This document shows, one piece after another, positions 1 to 9,366 of a stretch of DNA of 64,000 nt (within the stretch, counting starts at the first letter, position 1; each line of letters starts with the position of its first letter). The stretch is from Sphingomonadales bacterium (lineage in GTDB: Bacteria; Pseudomonadota; Alphaproteobacteria; Sphingomonadales; Sphingomonadaceae): NCBI GenBank assembly GCA_027486895.1, contig JAIXOE010000019.1, forward strand, positions 62,001 through 126,000. The letters run 5' to 3'. The position numbers and the translations under genes are program-made. Under the pieces are notes generated by a model. It was not told the origin of the DNA. It did not search any database and saw only the letters and a program-made list of their open reading frames with translations.

Positions 1-2
1 AG

Positions 3-641
3 CCTGCACAGGCTCAAGCACCGCAGCCTGACGTTGAACGCCCTCAACGCCAACGCGATATCGTGCGCACTGAACGCAGGGACGCAAGCCAAGACGGGCG
101 CTATTATGACCGCAACCGTGATGGCAACCTGGACCGCCAGTGGGACCGCAACCGTGATGGAAATCTCGACCGTAATTGGGACCGGAACCGCGACGGACGC
201 CTAGACCGTCGGCTTGACCGCAATGATGATGAACGCATTGACCGTCGTTATGACCGAAACCGCAATGGCCAGCTGGACCGCCGCGTCGACCGCAACGACG
301 ACAACCGCTTAGACCGGTTGCGTGGCAATGATCGTTGGACCAACAATTGGCGCAATGACCGCCGTTACGATTGGCGCAGCTACCGACAGAGCAACAGCAA
401 TTATTATCGTCCCGGACGCTATTACTCGCCATATCGCGGCCACAACTACAGCCGCATTTCGATCGGATTTTCGCTCGGGTCGGGATATTACGGATCGCGT
501 TACTGGATAAACGATCCCTGGGAATATCGTCTGCCCGCGGCATATGGGACGTACCGTTGGGTTCGCTATTATGACGATGTCTTGTTGGTAGATATCCGCA
601 ACGGCCGTGTCGTTGACGTCATCCGGGATTTCTTCTGGTAA
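3..641 (+). CDS. RcnB-family periplasmic protein with DRNRDG repeats (5'-truncated)
   Basis: The reading frame is open to the left edge of the window, so the true start and any signal peptide lie outside; the GTG at 63 is probably internal. The visible protein begins Pro/Gln/Arg-rich, then carries six 12-residue repeats of the type x-D-R-N-R-D-G-N-L-D-R-x (105-320), an Arg/Tyr/Asn-rich stretch, and a C-terminal domain ending in GYRW-like and DVLLVDIRNGRVVDVI motifs typical of RcnB-like proteins (the nickel/cobalt homeostasis family PF11776, periplasmic). The family assignment rests on that C-terminus; a role in metal homeostasis is not shown here. A strong terminator follows directly, so this is the last gene of its transcript. 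Confidence 0.75.
   Translation, partial: PAQAQAPQPDVERPQRQRDIVRTERRDASQDGRYYDRNRDGNLDRQWDRNRDGNLDRNWDRNRDGRLDRRLDRNDDERIDRRYDRNRNGQLDRRVDRNDDNRLDRLRGNDRWTNNWRNDRRYDWRSYRQSNSNYYRPGRYYSPYRGHNYSRISIGFSLGSGYYGSRYWINDPWEYRLPAAYGTYRWVRYYDDVLLVDIRNGRVVDVIRDFFW
105..320 (+). repeat. Six 36-bp in-frame repeats encoding EF-hand/TSP3-like loops
   Basis: Six consecutive 12-codon units, each with Asp at position 2, Asn at 4, Asp at 6, Gly or acidic/Asn at 7, Leu/Ile at 9 and Asp at 10. The spacing D-x-N-x-D-G-x-L-D resembles calcium-binding loops of EF-hand or thrombospondin type-3 repeats, but interleaved with Arg. The DNA units have diverged, so this is an old protein repeat, not a fresh tandem duplication. 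Confidence 0.8.
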
Positions 642-652
642 GCAGCAATTTC

Positions 653-686
653 AAAGCCCGGGCTATTCCAGTCCGGGCTTTTTTTG
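653..686 (+). terminator. Rho-independent terminator after the RcnB-like gene
   Basis: Inverted repeat AAAGCCCGG ... CCGGGCTTT followed by a run of seven T, eleven bases after the stop codon at 641. A classical intrinsic terminator on the plus strand. Confidence 0.9.
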
Positions 687-745
687 CTTGTAACATCACC
701 TTAAGCTGACCAAGCTCCCGTGCATAACATGGGAGAGGTTTTTTG

Positions 746-2014
746 ATGTTCCGTAATATATTACTCGCTGGCGCAGCTCTTTGCGTTTCAGCGCCTGCCT
801 TGGCTTCAACGCAAGCCATCATCGTCGGCAATCTGGTTCCCGACGCGGCGACCGGTCCAACGGGCCCAGCCGTCATTTTGGTCGAAGACGGACGCATTAA
901 AAATATCGCCAAAGGCACGACCAATCCGTTTCAGGCGGACACAGTTGTTGACCTATCGACCAAAACACTGGTTCCTGGCCTCATTGACCTCCACGTCCAT
1001 TTGACCGGCGACCCCGGTGACGATTTCCGCGACGAAGCCGTTAATCCTGACGAATGGGGCGTCGTCATGGGTGTGAAAAACGCAGCGCTGACCGTCAAAG
1101 CTGGCTTCACGACCGTGCGTGAGGCAGGATCTGCACAAAATACCGGCTTTGTCCTGCGCCGCGGTACAGCGGAAGGTCGCATTGTTGGCCCACGCATTGT
1201 CGCTGCTGGTCCGGCTTTGTCTATTGTCGGCGGGCACGGCGATGTCACTGGCTTTCGCAGCGACGTTCTGGCCGCGCTTGATTCCGGTTTCACCTGTACA
1301 GGTCCCGTCGAATGCGCCGAAAAGGTTCGCAAGTCGTCGAAGGCTGGCGCTGATGTCATCAAGATTACTGCCACCGGCGGCGTTCTCTCACAACAGGGCA
1401 GAGGGTTGGAAGCGCATTTCACGAATGAGGAAATGGTTTCCATCGCCAATACCGCACATTCGCTTGGGCTAAAGGTCATGGCACACGCACATGGCGCCCG
1501 GGGCATTGAGGCAGCGGCCGCAGCTGGCATCGATTCTATCGAACATGGCACATTTGCTGATGAAGCCGCTCTGAAGGTTATGAAGGCCAAAGGCACTGCC
1601 TTGGTCCCGACACTGATGGCACTCGAGGGCGTCCGCGCCCGCCTTGGCAAAGGCATTTACACACCAACTGTAGAGGTCAAAGCAAAGCAGGCGCTTGAAT
1701 TTGCAGGGCGTCAGGTCAAGCTGGCAAAGGCCTTGGGCGTTACTGTCGCCTTTGGCACCGATGCTGGCGTCTTTGAACATGGCAGCAATGCAGGTGAGTT
1801 TGCTCTGCTGGTGAACGCAGGCATGACGCCCACTGAGGCGCTAGCAAGCGCAACGACCGTTGCGGCCAAAACACTTGGCATGGAGAATGATATTGGCCGC
1901 ATCGCCATTGGCTATTCCGCCGACATGGTGGCCGTGAACGAAAATCCGCTGACCAACATCCGCACTCTCGAAAAAGCGGAATGGGTCATGGTAAGAGGAC
2001 GTATCGTTCCGTGA
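746..2014 (+). CDS. Secreted metal-dependent amidohydrolase (Xaa-Pro/Xaa-Arg dipeptidase-like)
   Basis: A 422-residue protein of the amidohydrolase superfamily (imidazolonepropionase-like, Met_dep_hydrolase_A group). A signal peptide (about residues 1-21, ending APALAS) indicates export. Metal-site motifs are complete: HVH at residues 83-85, the bridging Lys in VIKITATGG (about 206), HAHG (247-249), EHGT His (about 267) and FGTDAG Asp (about 339). Such enzymes hydrolyse dipeptides or cyclic amides; the substrate cannot be told from the sequence. ATG 746 is preferred over TTG 743 because of GGGAGAGG at 731-738. The next gene begins 12 bases after the stop, so the two are probably cotranscribed. 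Confidence 0.85.
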   Translation: MFRNILLAGAALCVSAPALASTQAIIVGNLVPDAATGPTGPAVILVEDGRIKNIAKGTTNPFQADTVVDLSTKTLVPGLIDLHVHLTGDPGDDFRDEAVNPDEWGVVMGVKNAALTVKAGFTTVREAGSAQNTGFVLRRGTAEGRIVGPRIVAAGPALSIVGGHGDVTGFRSDVLAALDSGFTCTGPVECAEKVRKSSKAGADVIKITATGGVLSQQGRGLEAHFTNEEMVSIANTAHSLGLKVMAHAHGARGIEAAAAAGIDSIEHGTFADEAALKVMKAKGTALVPTLMALEGVRARLGKGIYTPTVEVKAKQALEFAGRQVKLAKALGVTVAFGTDAGVFEHGSNAGEFALLVNAGMTPTEALASATTVAAKTLGMENDIGRIAIGYSADMVAVNENPLTNIRTLEKAEWVMVRGRIVP

Positions 2015-2026
2015 TTCGGTGATAAG

Positions 2027-2737
2027 ATGCAGACTGATACGCCCACCCAGGAATTCGATTCCAATAATGATCCGGCCAAGCTGTCGCGGATTGGTTCGCA
2101 TGTCACAAAGCGATTGAATGCCAATCCGCTTGTGCAGCCGGTCGAACACCCTGACGCGCAATTATATGTGTATCAGGGCTTTTTGGGTGCGGCGGACTGC
2201 AAAACGCTTATCGCCAAGATTGATGCCGATGCTGTGCCGTCGACATTGTACAAAGGGACCGAGCAAGCGGGCTTCCGGACCAGCTTCAGCTGCCATCTTA
2301 ATCGTTGGGATGCGTTCATCGCCAAAATCGAGGCCCGGATGAGCGACGTTTTAGGCATTGATAACAGCTATGCCGAAACAATGCAGGGGCAGCGTTATCA
2401 AGTTGGTCAGGAGTTTAAGGCGCATCACGACTTCTTTCATCCCAGCCAGAGCTATTGGCTTCAAGAAGGACCGGCAGGCGGGCAACGCAGCTGGACTGCG
2501 ATGATATTTCTCAATGAGCCCGAAGAAGGCGGCACAACCGAATTTCCACATCTTGGGCTTGGCGTGCGGCCACAAGCGGGCATGATGCTCATTTGGAATA
2601 ATGTGAAGCTCGACGGGTCACTGAATTATAAAACGCTGCATACCGGAAAGCCTGTTACGCGCGGCGTGAAGCATGTGATTACAAAATGGTACCGGCAGAA
2701 TAACTGGCTTGAAATCAATACGCAAAAGCCGTCTTAA
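2027..2737 (+). CDS. 2OG-Fe(II) oxygenase, prolyl 4-hydroxylase alpha-subunit-like
   Basis: A 236-residue protein with the jelly-roll dioxygenase signature: His133-x-Asp135 in KAHHDFF, the distal His205 in LHTGKPV and Lys215 ten residues on for 2-oxoglutarate, ending TKWYRQNNW as in bacterial prolyl 4-hydroxylases. These soluble enzymes hydroxylate protein-bound prolines or related substrates using Fe(II), O2 and 2-oxoglutarate. No signal peptide is seen. It lies 12 bases behind the amidohydrolase gene and no Shine-Dalgarno sequence is evident, suggesting translational coupling. The target protein is unknown. Confidence 0.85.
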   Translation: MQTDTPTQEFDSNNDPAKLSRIGSHVTKRLNANPLVQPVEHPDAQLYVYQGFLGAADCKTLIAKIDADAVPSTLYKGTEQAGFRTSFSCHLNRWDAFIAKIEARMSDVLGIDNSYAETMQGQRYQVGQEFKAHHDFFHPSQSYWLQEGPAGGQRSWTAMIFLNEPEEGGTTEFPHLGLGVRPQAGMMLIWNNVKLDGSLNYKTLHTGKPVTRGVKHVITKWYRQNNWLEINTQKPS

Positions 2738-2905
2738 TTGCGGATGCGATACCGTAAGAGATTGCAAATGTTGCATATCGTCTGACACCCATTATCCGCC
2801 GTCTGTCGAATTTATCTTGCGCTAATCAGCCGTGGGGAAGACATCTGTGGCCAGTTGTTCGCTGCATGTTTGTGATGCGTGCGACATAATTTTGGAGAGT
2901 CCCAT

Positions 2906-4714
2906 ATGAAAGTTAGCCCACGCATTCTTCTTCTCGTCAGCGCTGCATTGTTGACGCCATTTGGCGCCGCGCACGCGCAGACAGTGACCGCCGAGGCCAC
3001 TGCCACTGAAAGCCAGCGGCTTGCTGCTTTATTCGCTGCAGACGACGAAGCCAGCCTGAAGCGCAACCCGCTGAACGCAATGTTTCGCGGCGACATGCGC
3101 TATGCTGACCGTTTTGGCGATTTTATCTCCGACGCGTATTTCGACAATGAACGCAGCGCTGCACAGGCCAATCTGGATGGCTTAACAACAATTGACCGCG
3201 CGAAGTTGAGCGACACCGACAAAATCGCGTATGACGTTTATAAGCAGAGCCAACTGGACGCGCTGAAGGGCTTATCCAAAGAAATTATGGATCTGACGGT
3301 TGTTCGTCCGCTGAATCACTTTTTCGGCTTTCACACTTTTTATCCGACCTTCGCCAGTGGGCAGGGTGCGGCGCCGTTCAAGACGGTGCAGGATTACGAA
3401 AACAACCTGAAGCGCCACAAGGAATTCATCGTCCTCATGGACGCCTCGATTAGCCGTTTCCGCCAAGGCATGGCGTCAGGTGTGTTCGAAACGAAGATGA
3501 CGATCAGCAATGTCGTCGACCAGCTCAACACACAGTTGGCGCAAAAGACCGAAGAGTCGCCTTATTATGGGCCGGTATTGAAATTTCCTGCGGATTTCAG
3601 CGATGCGGATAAAGCGCGGCTGACTTCGGAATATCGCGATATAATCGTAAACGGTCTGTACCCCGCCAATGCCCGTCTGCGTGATTTCCTACGCGACAGC
3701 TATTTGCCATTGGCCCGCGAACAGGTTGGATTGTCCGCAATGAAAGGCGGCGAGGGCCTGTATCAATATCTGATCGAGCAAACGACCACCCTTCCGCTGA
3801 AAGCAAACGACATCCACAATTTGGGATTGTCTGAAGTCGCCCGGATCAAATCGGGTATGGAAACCATCAAGAATGAAGTTGGCTTCAAAGGCACCCTGCC
3901 CGAGTTTTTCGAGCATCTGCGTTCGGATCCGAAATTTAAGATGGCGAGCCGCGATGCGCTAACACAGGGTTATTACGACATCGGCAAAAAGGTCGATGCA
4001 ACGATTTCAACGCAGTTCAAATATCTTCCAAAGGCGCCCCTTGAGATTAAGCCTTACGAAGAATTCCGCGAGAAATATGAAGCTGGCGGCAGCTATCAAC
4101 AGGGTACCCCTGATGGATCGCGTCCGGGCACATTTTACTTCAACGCTTATGACCTGCCAAGCCGCACGACGCCTGGCATGACCACGCTTTACCTGCATGA
4201 AGGCGCACCTGGACATCACTTCCAGATCAGCATCGCGCAGGAAAATGAAAAGCTTCCCGCGTTCATGCGTTTTGGCGGCAACACAGCCTATGTCGAAGGT
4301 TGGGCGCTATATTCCGAAACACTCGGTTACGAAATGGGCCTGTTTAAAGACCCATATCAACGCTTTGGAACGCTGTCTGACGAAATGCTGCGCGCCATGC
4401 GCCTGGTCGTCGACACAGGCATCCACAGCAAGGGCTGGACCCGCGAACAGGCAATCGACTACATGCTTGCCAACAGCGATATGGGCAAAACCGACGCCAC
4501 GGCAGAGGTTGAGCGCTACATTGCCATTCCATCACAAGCATTGGCCTATAAAATCGGCGCGCTCACCATCCTGCGCCTGAAAGACAAAGCGAAGAAGGAA
4601 CTTGGCACGAAATTCGACGTGCGCGAATTCCACAATCAGGTTCTGAACACCGGTGCACTGCCGCTGACCGTTCTTGAGAAAAAGATCGACGCCTGGATTG
4701 CAGCGTCGAAGTAA
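2906..4714 (+). CDS. Exported DUF885-family peptidase-like protein
   Basis: A 602-residue protein of the DUF885 family, large exported proteins common in sphingomonads and xanthomonads and thought to be metallopeptidases. The start at ATG 2906 is set by TTGGAGAG at 2892-2899 and by the signal peptide that follows (about residues 1-25, ending AAHAQ). The family hallmark HEGAPGHH (from residue 431) resembles a zincin HExxx site, and YVEGWALYSE follows about 35 residues later, supplying a possible third metal ligand Glu. Length is normal for the family. Catalytic activity is inferred from the motif only. Confidence 0.85.
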   Translation: MKVSPRILLLVSAALLTPFGAAHAQTVTAEATATESQRLAALFAADDEASLKRNPLNAMFRGDMRYADRFGDFISDAYFDNERSAAQANLDGLTTIDRAKLSDTDKIAYDVYKQSQLDALKGLSKEIMDLTVVRPLNHFFGFHTFYPTFASGQGAAPFKTVQDYENNLKRHKEFIVLMDASISRFRQGMASGVFETKMTISNVVDQLNTQLAQKTEESPYYGPVLKFPADFSDADKARLTSEYRDIIVNGLYPANARLRDFLRDSYLPLAREQVGLSAMKGGEGLYQYLIEQTTTLPLKANDIHNLGLSEVARIKSGMETIKNEVGFKGTLPEFFEHLRSDPKFKMASRDALTQGYYDIGKKVDATISTQFKYLPKAPLEIKPYEEFREKYEAGGSYQQGTPDGSRPGTFYFNAYDLPSRTTPGMTTLYLHEGAPGHHFQISIAQENEKLPAFMRFGGNTAYVEGWALYSETLGYEMGLFKDPYQRFGTLSDEMLRAMRLVVDTGIHSKGWTREQAIDYMLANSDMGKTDATAEVERYIAIPSQALAYKIGALTILRLKDKAKKELGTKFDVREFHNQVLNTGALPLTVLEKKIDAWIAASK

Positions 4715-4720
4715 ACTGCG

Positions 4721-4752
4721 CGCTTCCCGGTAAGATCTCTTGCCGGGAAGCG
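4721..4752 (+). terminator. Hairpin after the DUF885 gene, probable terminator
   Basis: Perfect 10-bp inverted repeat CGCTTCCCGG / CCGGGAAGCG with a 12-base loop, seven bases after the stop codon. No T-run follows, so it may be a Rho-assisted or RNA-stabilising hairpin. Confidence 0.5.
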
Positions 4753-4810
4753 AACCGCTTGATTGGTCCCCTGCGTTGATATAGCGCCCCTTGTGAGGGG
4801 GAAATTATTC

Positions 4811-5698
4811 ATGCCAAGTTTTACTGCCAGCCTTGCTGGATTTGTTTTGCGCACAACGGGCTATTACCGCCGGATGTTTACCGGGGGACCGCAGTTCCAA
4901 AAAAACATATTAAAGGTGCGCGCAGCGCCCTCGCCGCGACCAAGCGCAAAGAGCGACCTTGACGTTCGACAGAGCGAGTTTCAGGGCCGAACCGTCTGGC
5001 ACATTGCGCCCAAGGACAAAATGCCCAGTGCGCATATTTTGTTCTGGCACGGTGGCGGTTATGTCTATCCAGCGACAGACATCCACTGGAAATTTCTAAG
5101 TCATATGGCATCGCAACATGGCTGGTCGGTCACTGCTCCGCTATATCCGTTGGCACCCGAGAGTTCGGCCGAGGCCATCACGGCATGGGCAAGCGCATAT
5201 TATGCAATGTACCAAGCTGACATCAAAGGCGCGCCGTTCGTCATGGGTGGCGACTCCGCAGGTGGCGGTTTGACGGCGGCATTGGCACAAATGGCACGCG
5301 ACGGCGCTCAACCACTGCCGGCTGGCTTGGTGCTGATTTGCCCATGGCTCAATCTGGACCCCGCACATCCCGACCAGCAAAAAACGGAACCACGCGACGG
5401 GATATTGACCATCAGCGGCATAGCCGAAGGCGGTACTTTGTACGCAGGCGACTTGCCGCGCACCGATCCAAGGTGCAGCCCAATCTTCGGAAACTGGGAT
5501 GGTCTGCCACCAATTTTGGCCTTTGCGGGCGGCGATGACATCCTGGTCACTGATTCCAGAGCTTTAAAAGCCAAAGTGCCGTCTGTTGATCTCACCGAGC
5601 TTGCGGGCATGATGCACGATTGGCCTATTTTCAGTTTCAGCGAGTCGCGCAAGGCACAGGCCGCGATGGCGGGCTTTGTGGCTCGGGCTGTGACGTAA
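4811..5698 (+). CDS. Alpha/beta hydrolase of the hormone-sensitive lipase/esterase type
   Basis: A 295-residue carboxylesterase-like hydrolase. The oxyanion-hole motif HGGGY is at residues 80-84 and the nucleophile elbow GDSAGGG places the catalytic Ser at about 149; an Asp in GGDDILVTDS and the His of MMHDWPIF complete the triad near the C-terminus. These are HSL/GDSAG family features (short-chain esters, acylated small molecules). ATG 4811 is chosen because GAGGGGG ends nine bases upstream; a longer upstream reading is possible but has no ribosome binding site. No signal peptide is clear, although the N-terminus is hydrophobic. Confidence 0.85.
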   Translation: MPSFTASLAGFVLRTTGYYRRMFTGGPQFQKNILKVRAAPSPRPSAKSDLDVRQSEFQGRTVWHIAPKDKMPSAHILFWHGGGYVYPATDIHWKFLSHMASQHGWSVTAPLYPLAPESSAEAITAWASAYYAMYQADIKGAPFVMGGDSAGGGLTAALAQMARDGAQPLPAGLVLICPWLNLDPAHPDQQKTEPRDGILTISGIAEGGTLYAGDLPRTDPRCSPIFGNWDGLPPILAFAGGDDILVTDSRALKAKVPSVDLTELAGMMHDWPIFSFSESRKAQAAMAGFVARAVT

Positions 5699-5755
5699 CG
5701 CATTTGCGTGGTCGGGTTGGCTGCGATATAAACTGGTTATGAAAATCGACGCACC

Positions 5756-6820
5756 ATGCCGGCGGTAAAAGCAGCCAACCCACGCGAAGTTTTTGCGACC
5801 GATGACTGGCGTGCGATCACGACCTTGTCAGTATGGCGCGGCATCTGGCTCATCATCCATGCGTGGATCATCGTGGCGCTTGCTGCCTTTGGTGGCGCAG
5901 CAGCGTGGAACTATCATTGGTTTGCAGGAATATTGGTGACTCCGCTTGCACTGGCCGTGTTGGGCGGACGCCAGCTTGGACTGTCCATCCTGATGCATGA
6001 CGGCGCGCACGGTCTGTTGCACCCCAATCGCAAAACCAATAACTGGCTTGGGCAATGGCCGTCAGGTGCCGCGACGGGCAGCGACCTTTTCGCCTATCGT
6101 ACCTACCATTTGACGCACCACAAGTTCACGCAGCAAGCTGAGGATCCGGACTTATCGCTTTCTGCGCCTTTTCCGACAAGCCGCGACAGCCTGCGCCGCA
6201 AGTTCATCCGCGATCTAACCGGGCAAACGTTCTTCAAGCAAAGGCGCGCGCAATTCGCGGTGGCTTGGCGCGGTGCAAAAGCCATTCTCAACAGTGAAAG
6301 CGGGGACAGCAAAGCAGACACCGGTGCAGGCCGCGCCCTCAACATGCAAAACAGAACAGGTGTCGACGCGCCAGTGGCCAATGTCGAGGGCGCGAAGACG
6401 ACCGCGCGTACCGTGGGCCGGTTCCTGCTCGTGCAAGTCATATTGCTTGCGGTCTCATTGACCATATGGGGCTGGACACCGTTCTTGCTTTGGCTGGCCG
6501 CGCTCGCCACGACCTTTCAATTGTTCCTGCGCATTCGCAATATTGCCGAGCATGCGTGCACACCGACTGGCAGCGGCGACCCATTTACGCATGCGCGTAC
6601 GACCTATGCCGGTGCCTTGGCGCGGACGACAGTGGCGCCATATTGGGTGAACTATCATAGCGAACATCATCTGTTCATGGGCGTGCCCTGTTACAACTTA
6701 CCAGCGACACACAAGTTGCTTGGCACGGGCGGCTATTATCCGCGCATGACGATATCGCCCAATTATCGGGATGTTTTGCGGCAGGCGATTGACCGGCCTA
6801 AAGCCACCCAGATCGCTTAA
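5756..6820 (+). CDS. Membrane fatty acid desaturase
   Basis: A 354-residue integral membrane di-iron desaturase. The three histidine boxes are present: HDGAH (81-85), HLTHH (118-122) and HSEHH (301-305), separated by hydrophobic segments at about 30-75 and 222-245. The family inserts double bonds in acyl chains of lipids or carotenoid-like substrates; the exact substrate is not readable. The 3' end overlaps the convergent corA gene by 23 bases (6798-6820). Confidence 0.88.
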   Translation: MPAVKAANPREVFATDDWRAITTLSVWRGIWLIIHAWIIVALAAFGGAAAWNYHWFAGILVTPLALAVLGGRQLGLSILMHDGAHGLLHPNRKTNNWLGQWPSGAATGSDLFAYRTYHLTHHKFTQQAEDPDLSLSAPFPTSRDSLRRKFIRDLTGQTFFKQRRAQFAVAWRGAKAILNSESGDSKADTGAGRALNMQNRTGVDAPVANVEGAKTTARTVGRFLLVQVILLAVSLTIWGWTPFLLWLAALATTFQLFLRIRNIAEHACTPTGSGDPFTHARTTYAGALARTTVAPYWVNYHSEHHLFMGVPCYNLPATHKLLGTGGYYPRMTISPNYRDVLRQAIDRPKATQIA

Positions 6821-7766
6821 ACCGGACGAAGAGGGTGACACAAATCGTCGCCATCACCCCGACGATCAGGAAATATCCATATTTCCAGTCAAGCTCGGGC
6901 ATATGTTCGAAGTTCATGCCGTAGATGCCGGCAATGGCGGTCGGGACCGCCAAGATTGCTGCCCATGCCGCCAATTGGCGGGTAATCGCCCCCTGCCTTT
7001 GTTGTTCCAACAACCCGCTGGTTTCAATGACCGACGTCAACGTATCGCGCAGACCCTCTACCCGGTAAACAAGGCGTCGGACATGATCGAGCAGGTCGCG
7101 CATATAGGGATAGATGTTCGCATCAACCTGCGGCAGCTCAAGGTTGATAAAGCGGCTCGTCAAATCCTCTGTCGGACCCAGTATCCGCTGCAACCGGAAT
7201 AATTCGCGTCGCAGCATGAATATCCGACTGGTTTCGGCTGAGCTCAGGAAATTGTCGATTGCGCGCTCTTCCATGATGAGCACTTTTTCTTCCATCACGT
7301 CAGCTAGGTCACCATAGCCGTCGACAATGAAGTCCAATATGGCGTGCAGCACATAGTCGGCGCCTTGCTTCAGCAACCACGGTGTTGCCTCAAGCTGGTC
7401 CCTTATCGGGCTATGCGACCGTTCTGAGCCATGACGCACGGTGATGATAAATTGTCGGCCCATGAAGATGGCAGTGTTGCCGTAGACAATTCGATCGCCT
7501 TCCAGCTTTGGCGTGCGGATCACCAGAAACAGGTGATCGCCATACACGTCGACTTTAGGCAAGTGCTTTGGATCGAGCGCGTCTTCCACCGCAAGCGGAT
7601 GAAGCCCGAAATGGTCCTGCACCCGCTTTAGCGCGCCATCGTCCGGTTCATGCAACCCGATCCAGATGAAATCATTTGGCTGGGTGATGTGCGGGATTGC
7701 TTTAGAGAGGTCTATTTCCTGCGCGACCTTGCCATCATGGTAAAGGCGGGCCGCGATGGTGGTCAT
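6798..7766 (-). CDS. corA: CorA-family Mg2+/divalent cation transporter
   Basis: A 322-residue protein with a long cytoplasmic N-terminal domain and two C-terminal membrane helices. The signature YGMNF is at 282-286, between helix 1 (about 262-281) and helix 2 (about 298-315), followed by a basic tail KRSGWL. CorA channels form pentamers admitting Mg2+ (or, in ZntB relatives, Zn2+ export). The start codon overlaps the stop of lysK (ATGA), so it is translated with the synthetase gene. Confidence 0.9.
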   Translation of the reverse strand: MTTIAARLYHDGKVAQEIDLSKAIPHITQPNDFIWIGLHEPDDGALKRVQDHFGLHPLAVEDALDPKHLPKVDVYGDHLFLVIRTPKLEGDRIVYGNTAIFMGRQFIITVRHGSERSHSPIRDQLEATPWLLKQGADYVLHAILDFIVDGYGDLADVMEEKVLIMEERAIDNFLSSAETSRIFMLRRELFRLQRILGPTEDLTSRFINLELPQVDANIYPYMRDLLDHVRRLVYRVEGLRDTLTSVIETSGLLEQQRQGAITRQLAAWAAILAVPTAIAGIYGMNFEHMPELDWKYGYFLIVGVMATICVTLFVRFKRSGWL

Positions 7767-9328
7767 GCAAGCGCTTCCGCAATCAGCTGACGACTGTTCG
7801 CAATCCCGTACAGCGCGATGAAGCTGCCCATTCGTGGACCAGCGCTTGAACCCAGCAGCGTCTCGTACAGCGCCTTGAACCAGTCACGCAGATTTTCGAA
7901 ACCGCCCTCTTTGCCGATTTCATACACGATATTTTGTATGTCCTCTGCCGTGGCATCTGCAGGCAATTCCGCCAAACGCGCATCAAGCGTTTGCAACGCA
8001 GCAACCTCAACGCCCTCGGGCTTGCGCTTTTGCAAGGTGGGCGCAACGAAGTCGCGGTTGTACGCAAGCGCGATGGGAATAAGCTCGGCCAATTCCGGCG
8101 TATTTTCTGGCGAGACATTGTCGGCATAATTGCCGAGATACGCCCAAACCTGATCCTCGGTTGCGCCTGCGCCCATGACACCAACGAGATTCAGCAACAG
8201 GCCGAATGTGACTGGCGGCTGCCCGCTTGGTACCTGCCCATTGTGGATATGGTGAACCGGGTTGCCCAGCCGTTTCTCAACGGGTTGGTCATGCCATTGC
8301 GCGCGGAACTGGAAATATTCGTCAACGGCTTTAGGCACGACACCCAAATGGAGTTGCTTTGCGCTCTTTGGTTCGCGGAACGCATAAAATGCGACGCTAT
8401 TCTCGGTCCCGTATTTCAGCCAATCCTCAAGCGCGAGGCCATTGCCTTTGGACTTCGAAATCTTCTCGCCCTTTTCGTCGAGGAACATTTCATAAATCAG
8501 GCTTTCGGGCGGACGACCGCCAAGGACACGCGCGATCTTGCCGGATTGTACACCGCTGTCGGTAAGGTCTTTCCCGTACATTTCGTAATCAACGCCAAGC
8601 GCGACCCAGCGCATGGCCCAGTCGACCTTCCACTGAAGCTTCGCCTTGCCGCCAAGAATCGACTGCGTGACAAGGTCGCCGCCATCGTCAAAACGTATCA
8701 GGCCCGCTTCGGCATCGACAACCTCAACCGGCACCTGAAGGACAACACCGGTCTTTTCGCTGATCGGCAGAATTGGTGAATAAGTCGCAGCGCGTTCTTT
8801 GCGCAAGGTCGGCAGCATGATGTCCATAATGCCTTGATAGTTGCGCAGAACGTTTTTCAGCGCAGCGTCAAATGCCCCGCTCTCATATTGCGAGGATGAC
8901 GAGATGAATTCATAGTCAAATTCGAACTGGTCAAGGAAATCGCGCAGCATGGCATTGTTATGCGCGGCAAAGCTTTCGAACTTTTCGAATGGATCGGGGA
9001 TGCGCGACAACGGCTTGCCGAGATGTTCCGTCAACATCGCCTGGTTGGGAACATTGTCCGGCACCTTGCGCAGGCCGTCCATATCATCCGAAAACTCGAT
9101 GAGCCGCGTCGGAGCATCAGACAAAGTGCCAAAGGCATTACGCACCATGGTTGTCCGCAAGACTTCATTGAACGTGCCGATGTGCGGAAGCCCCGAAGGA
9201 CCATAGCCGCATTCAAAGATAATTGCCGCACCGTCCGCCTTGCCATTTGGATAGCGTTTCAGCAAACGCCGCGCCTCTTCATAAGGCCAGGCTTTAGATG
9301 CCATTGCTATATCGCGAAGGTCAGTCAC
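7763..9328 (-). CDS. lysK: Lysyl-tRNA synthetase, class I
   Basis: A 521-residue class I LysRS, the archaeal-type enzyme used by most Alphaproteobacteria instead of class II LysS. The HIGH-like motif is HIGT at 49-52 and the KMSKS motif is KISKSKG at about 290. It charges tRNA-Lys. GTG 9328 is preferred because the N-terminus MTDLRDIA matches what is usual in relatives; ATG 9304 is the alternative. Only 38 bases separate this start from the divergent helicase gene, so both promoters must overlap there or lie inside the genes. corA is coupled downstream. Confidence 0.93.
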   Translation of the reverse strand: MTDLRDIAMASKAWPYEEARRLLKRYPNGKADGAAIIFECGYGPSGLPHIGTFNEVLRTTMVRNAFGTLSDAPTRLIEFSDDMDGLRKVPDNVPNQAMLTEHLGKPLSRIPDPFEKFESFAAHNNAMLRDFLDQFEFDYEFISSSSQYESGAFDAALKNVLRNYQGIMDIMLPTLRKERAATYSPILPISEKTGVVLQVPVEVVDAEAGLIRFDDGGDLVTQSILGGKAKLQWKVDWAMRWVALGVDYEMYGKDLTDSGVQSGKIARVLGGRPPESLIYEMFLDEKGEKISKSKGNGLALEDWLKYGTENSVAFYAFREPKSAKQLHLGVVPKAVDEYFQFRAQWHDQPVEKRLGNPVHHIHNGQVPSGQPPVTFGLLLNLVGVMGAGATEDQVWAYLGNYADNVSPENTPELAELIPIALAYNRDFVAPTLQKRKPEGVEVAALQTLDARLAELPADATAEDIQNIVYEIGKEGGFENLRDWFKALYETLLGSSAGPRMGSFIALYGIANSRQLIAEALA

Positions 9329-9366
9329 GTGTTGCTCTTTCGTTCCAAATACGACTATCAGAAGTT

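Noticed and set aside
105-320. Regular 36-bp units considered as a CRISPR array
   Set aside because: Units are contiguous, have no spacers, diverge in sequence and are in frame within a protein.
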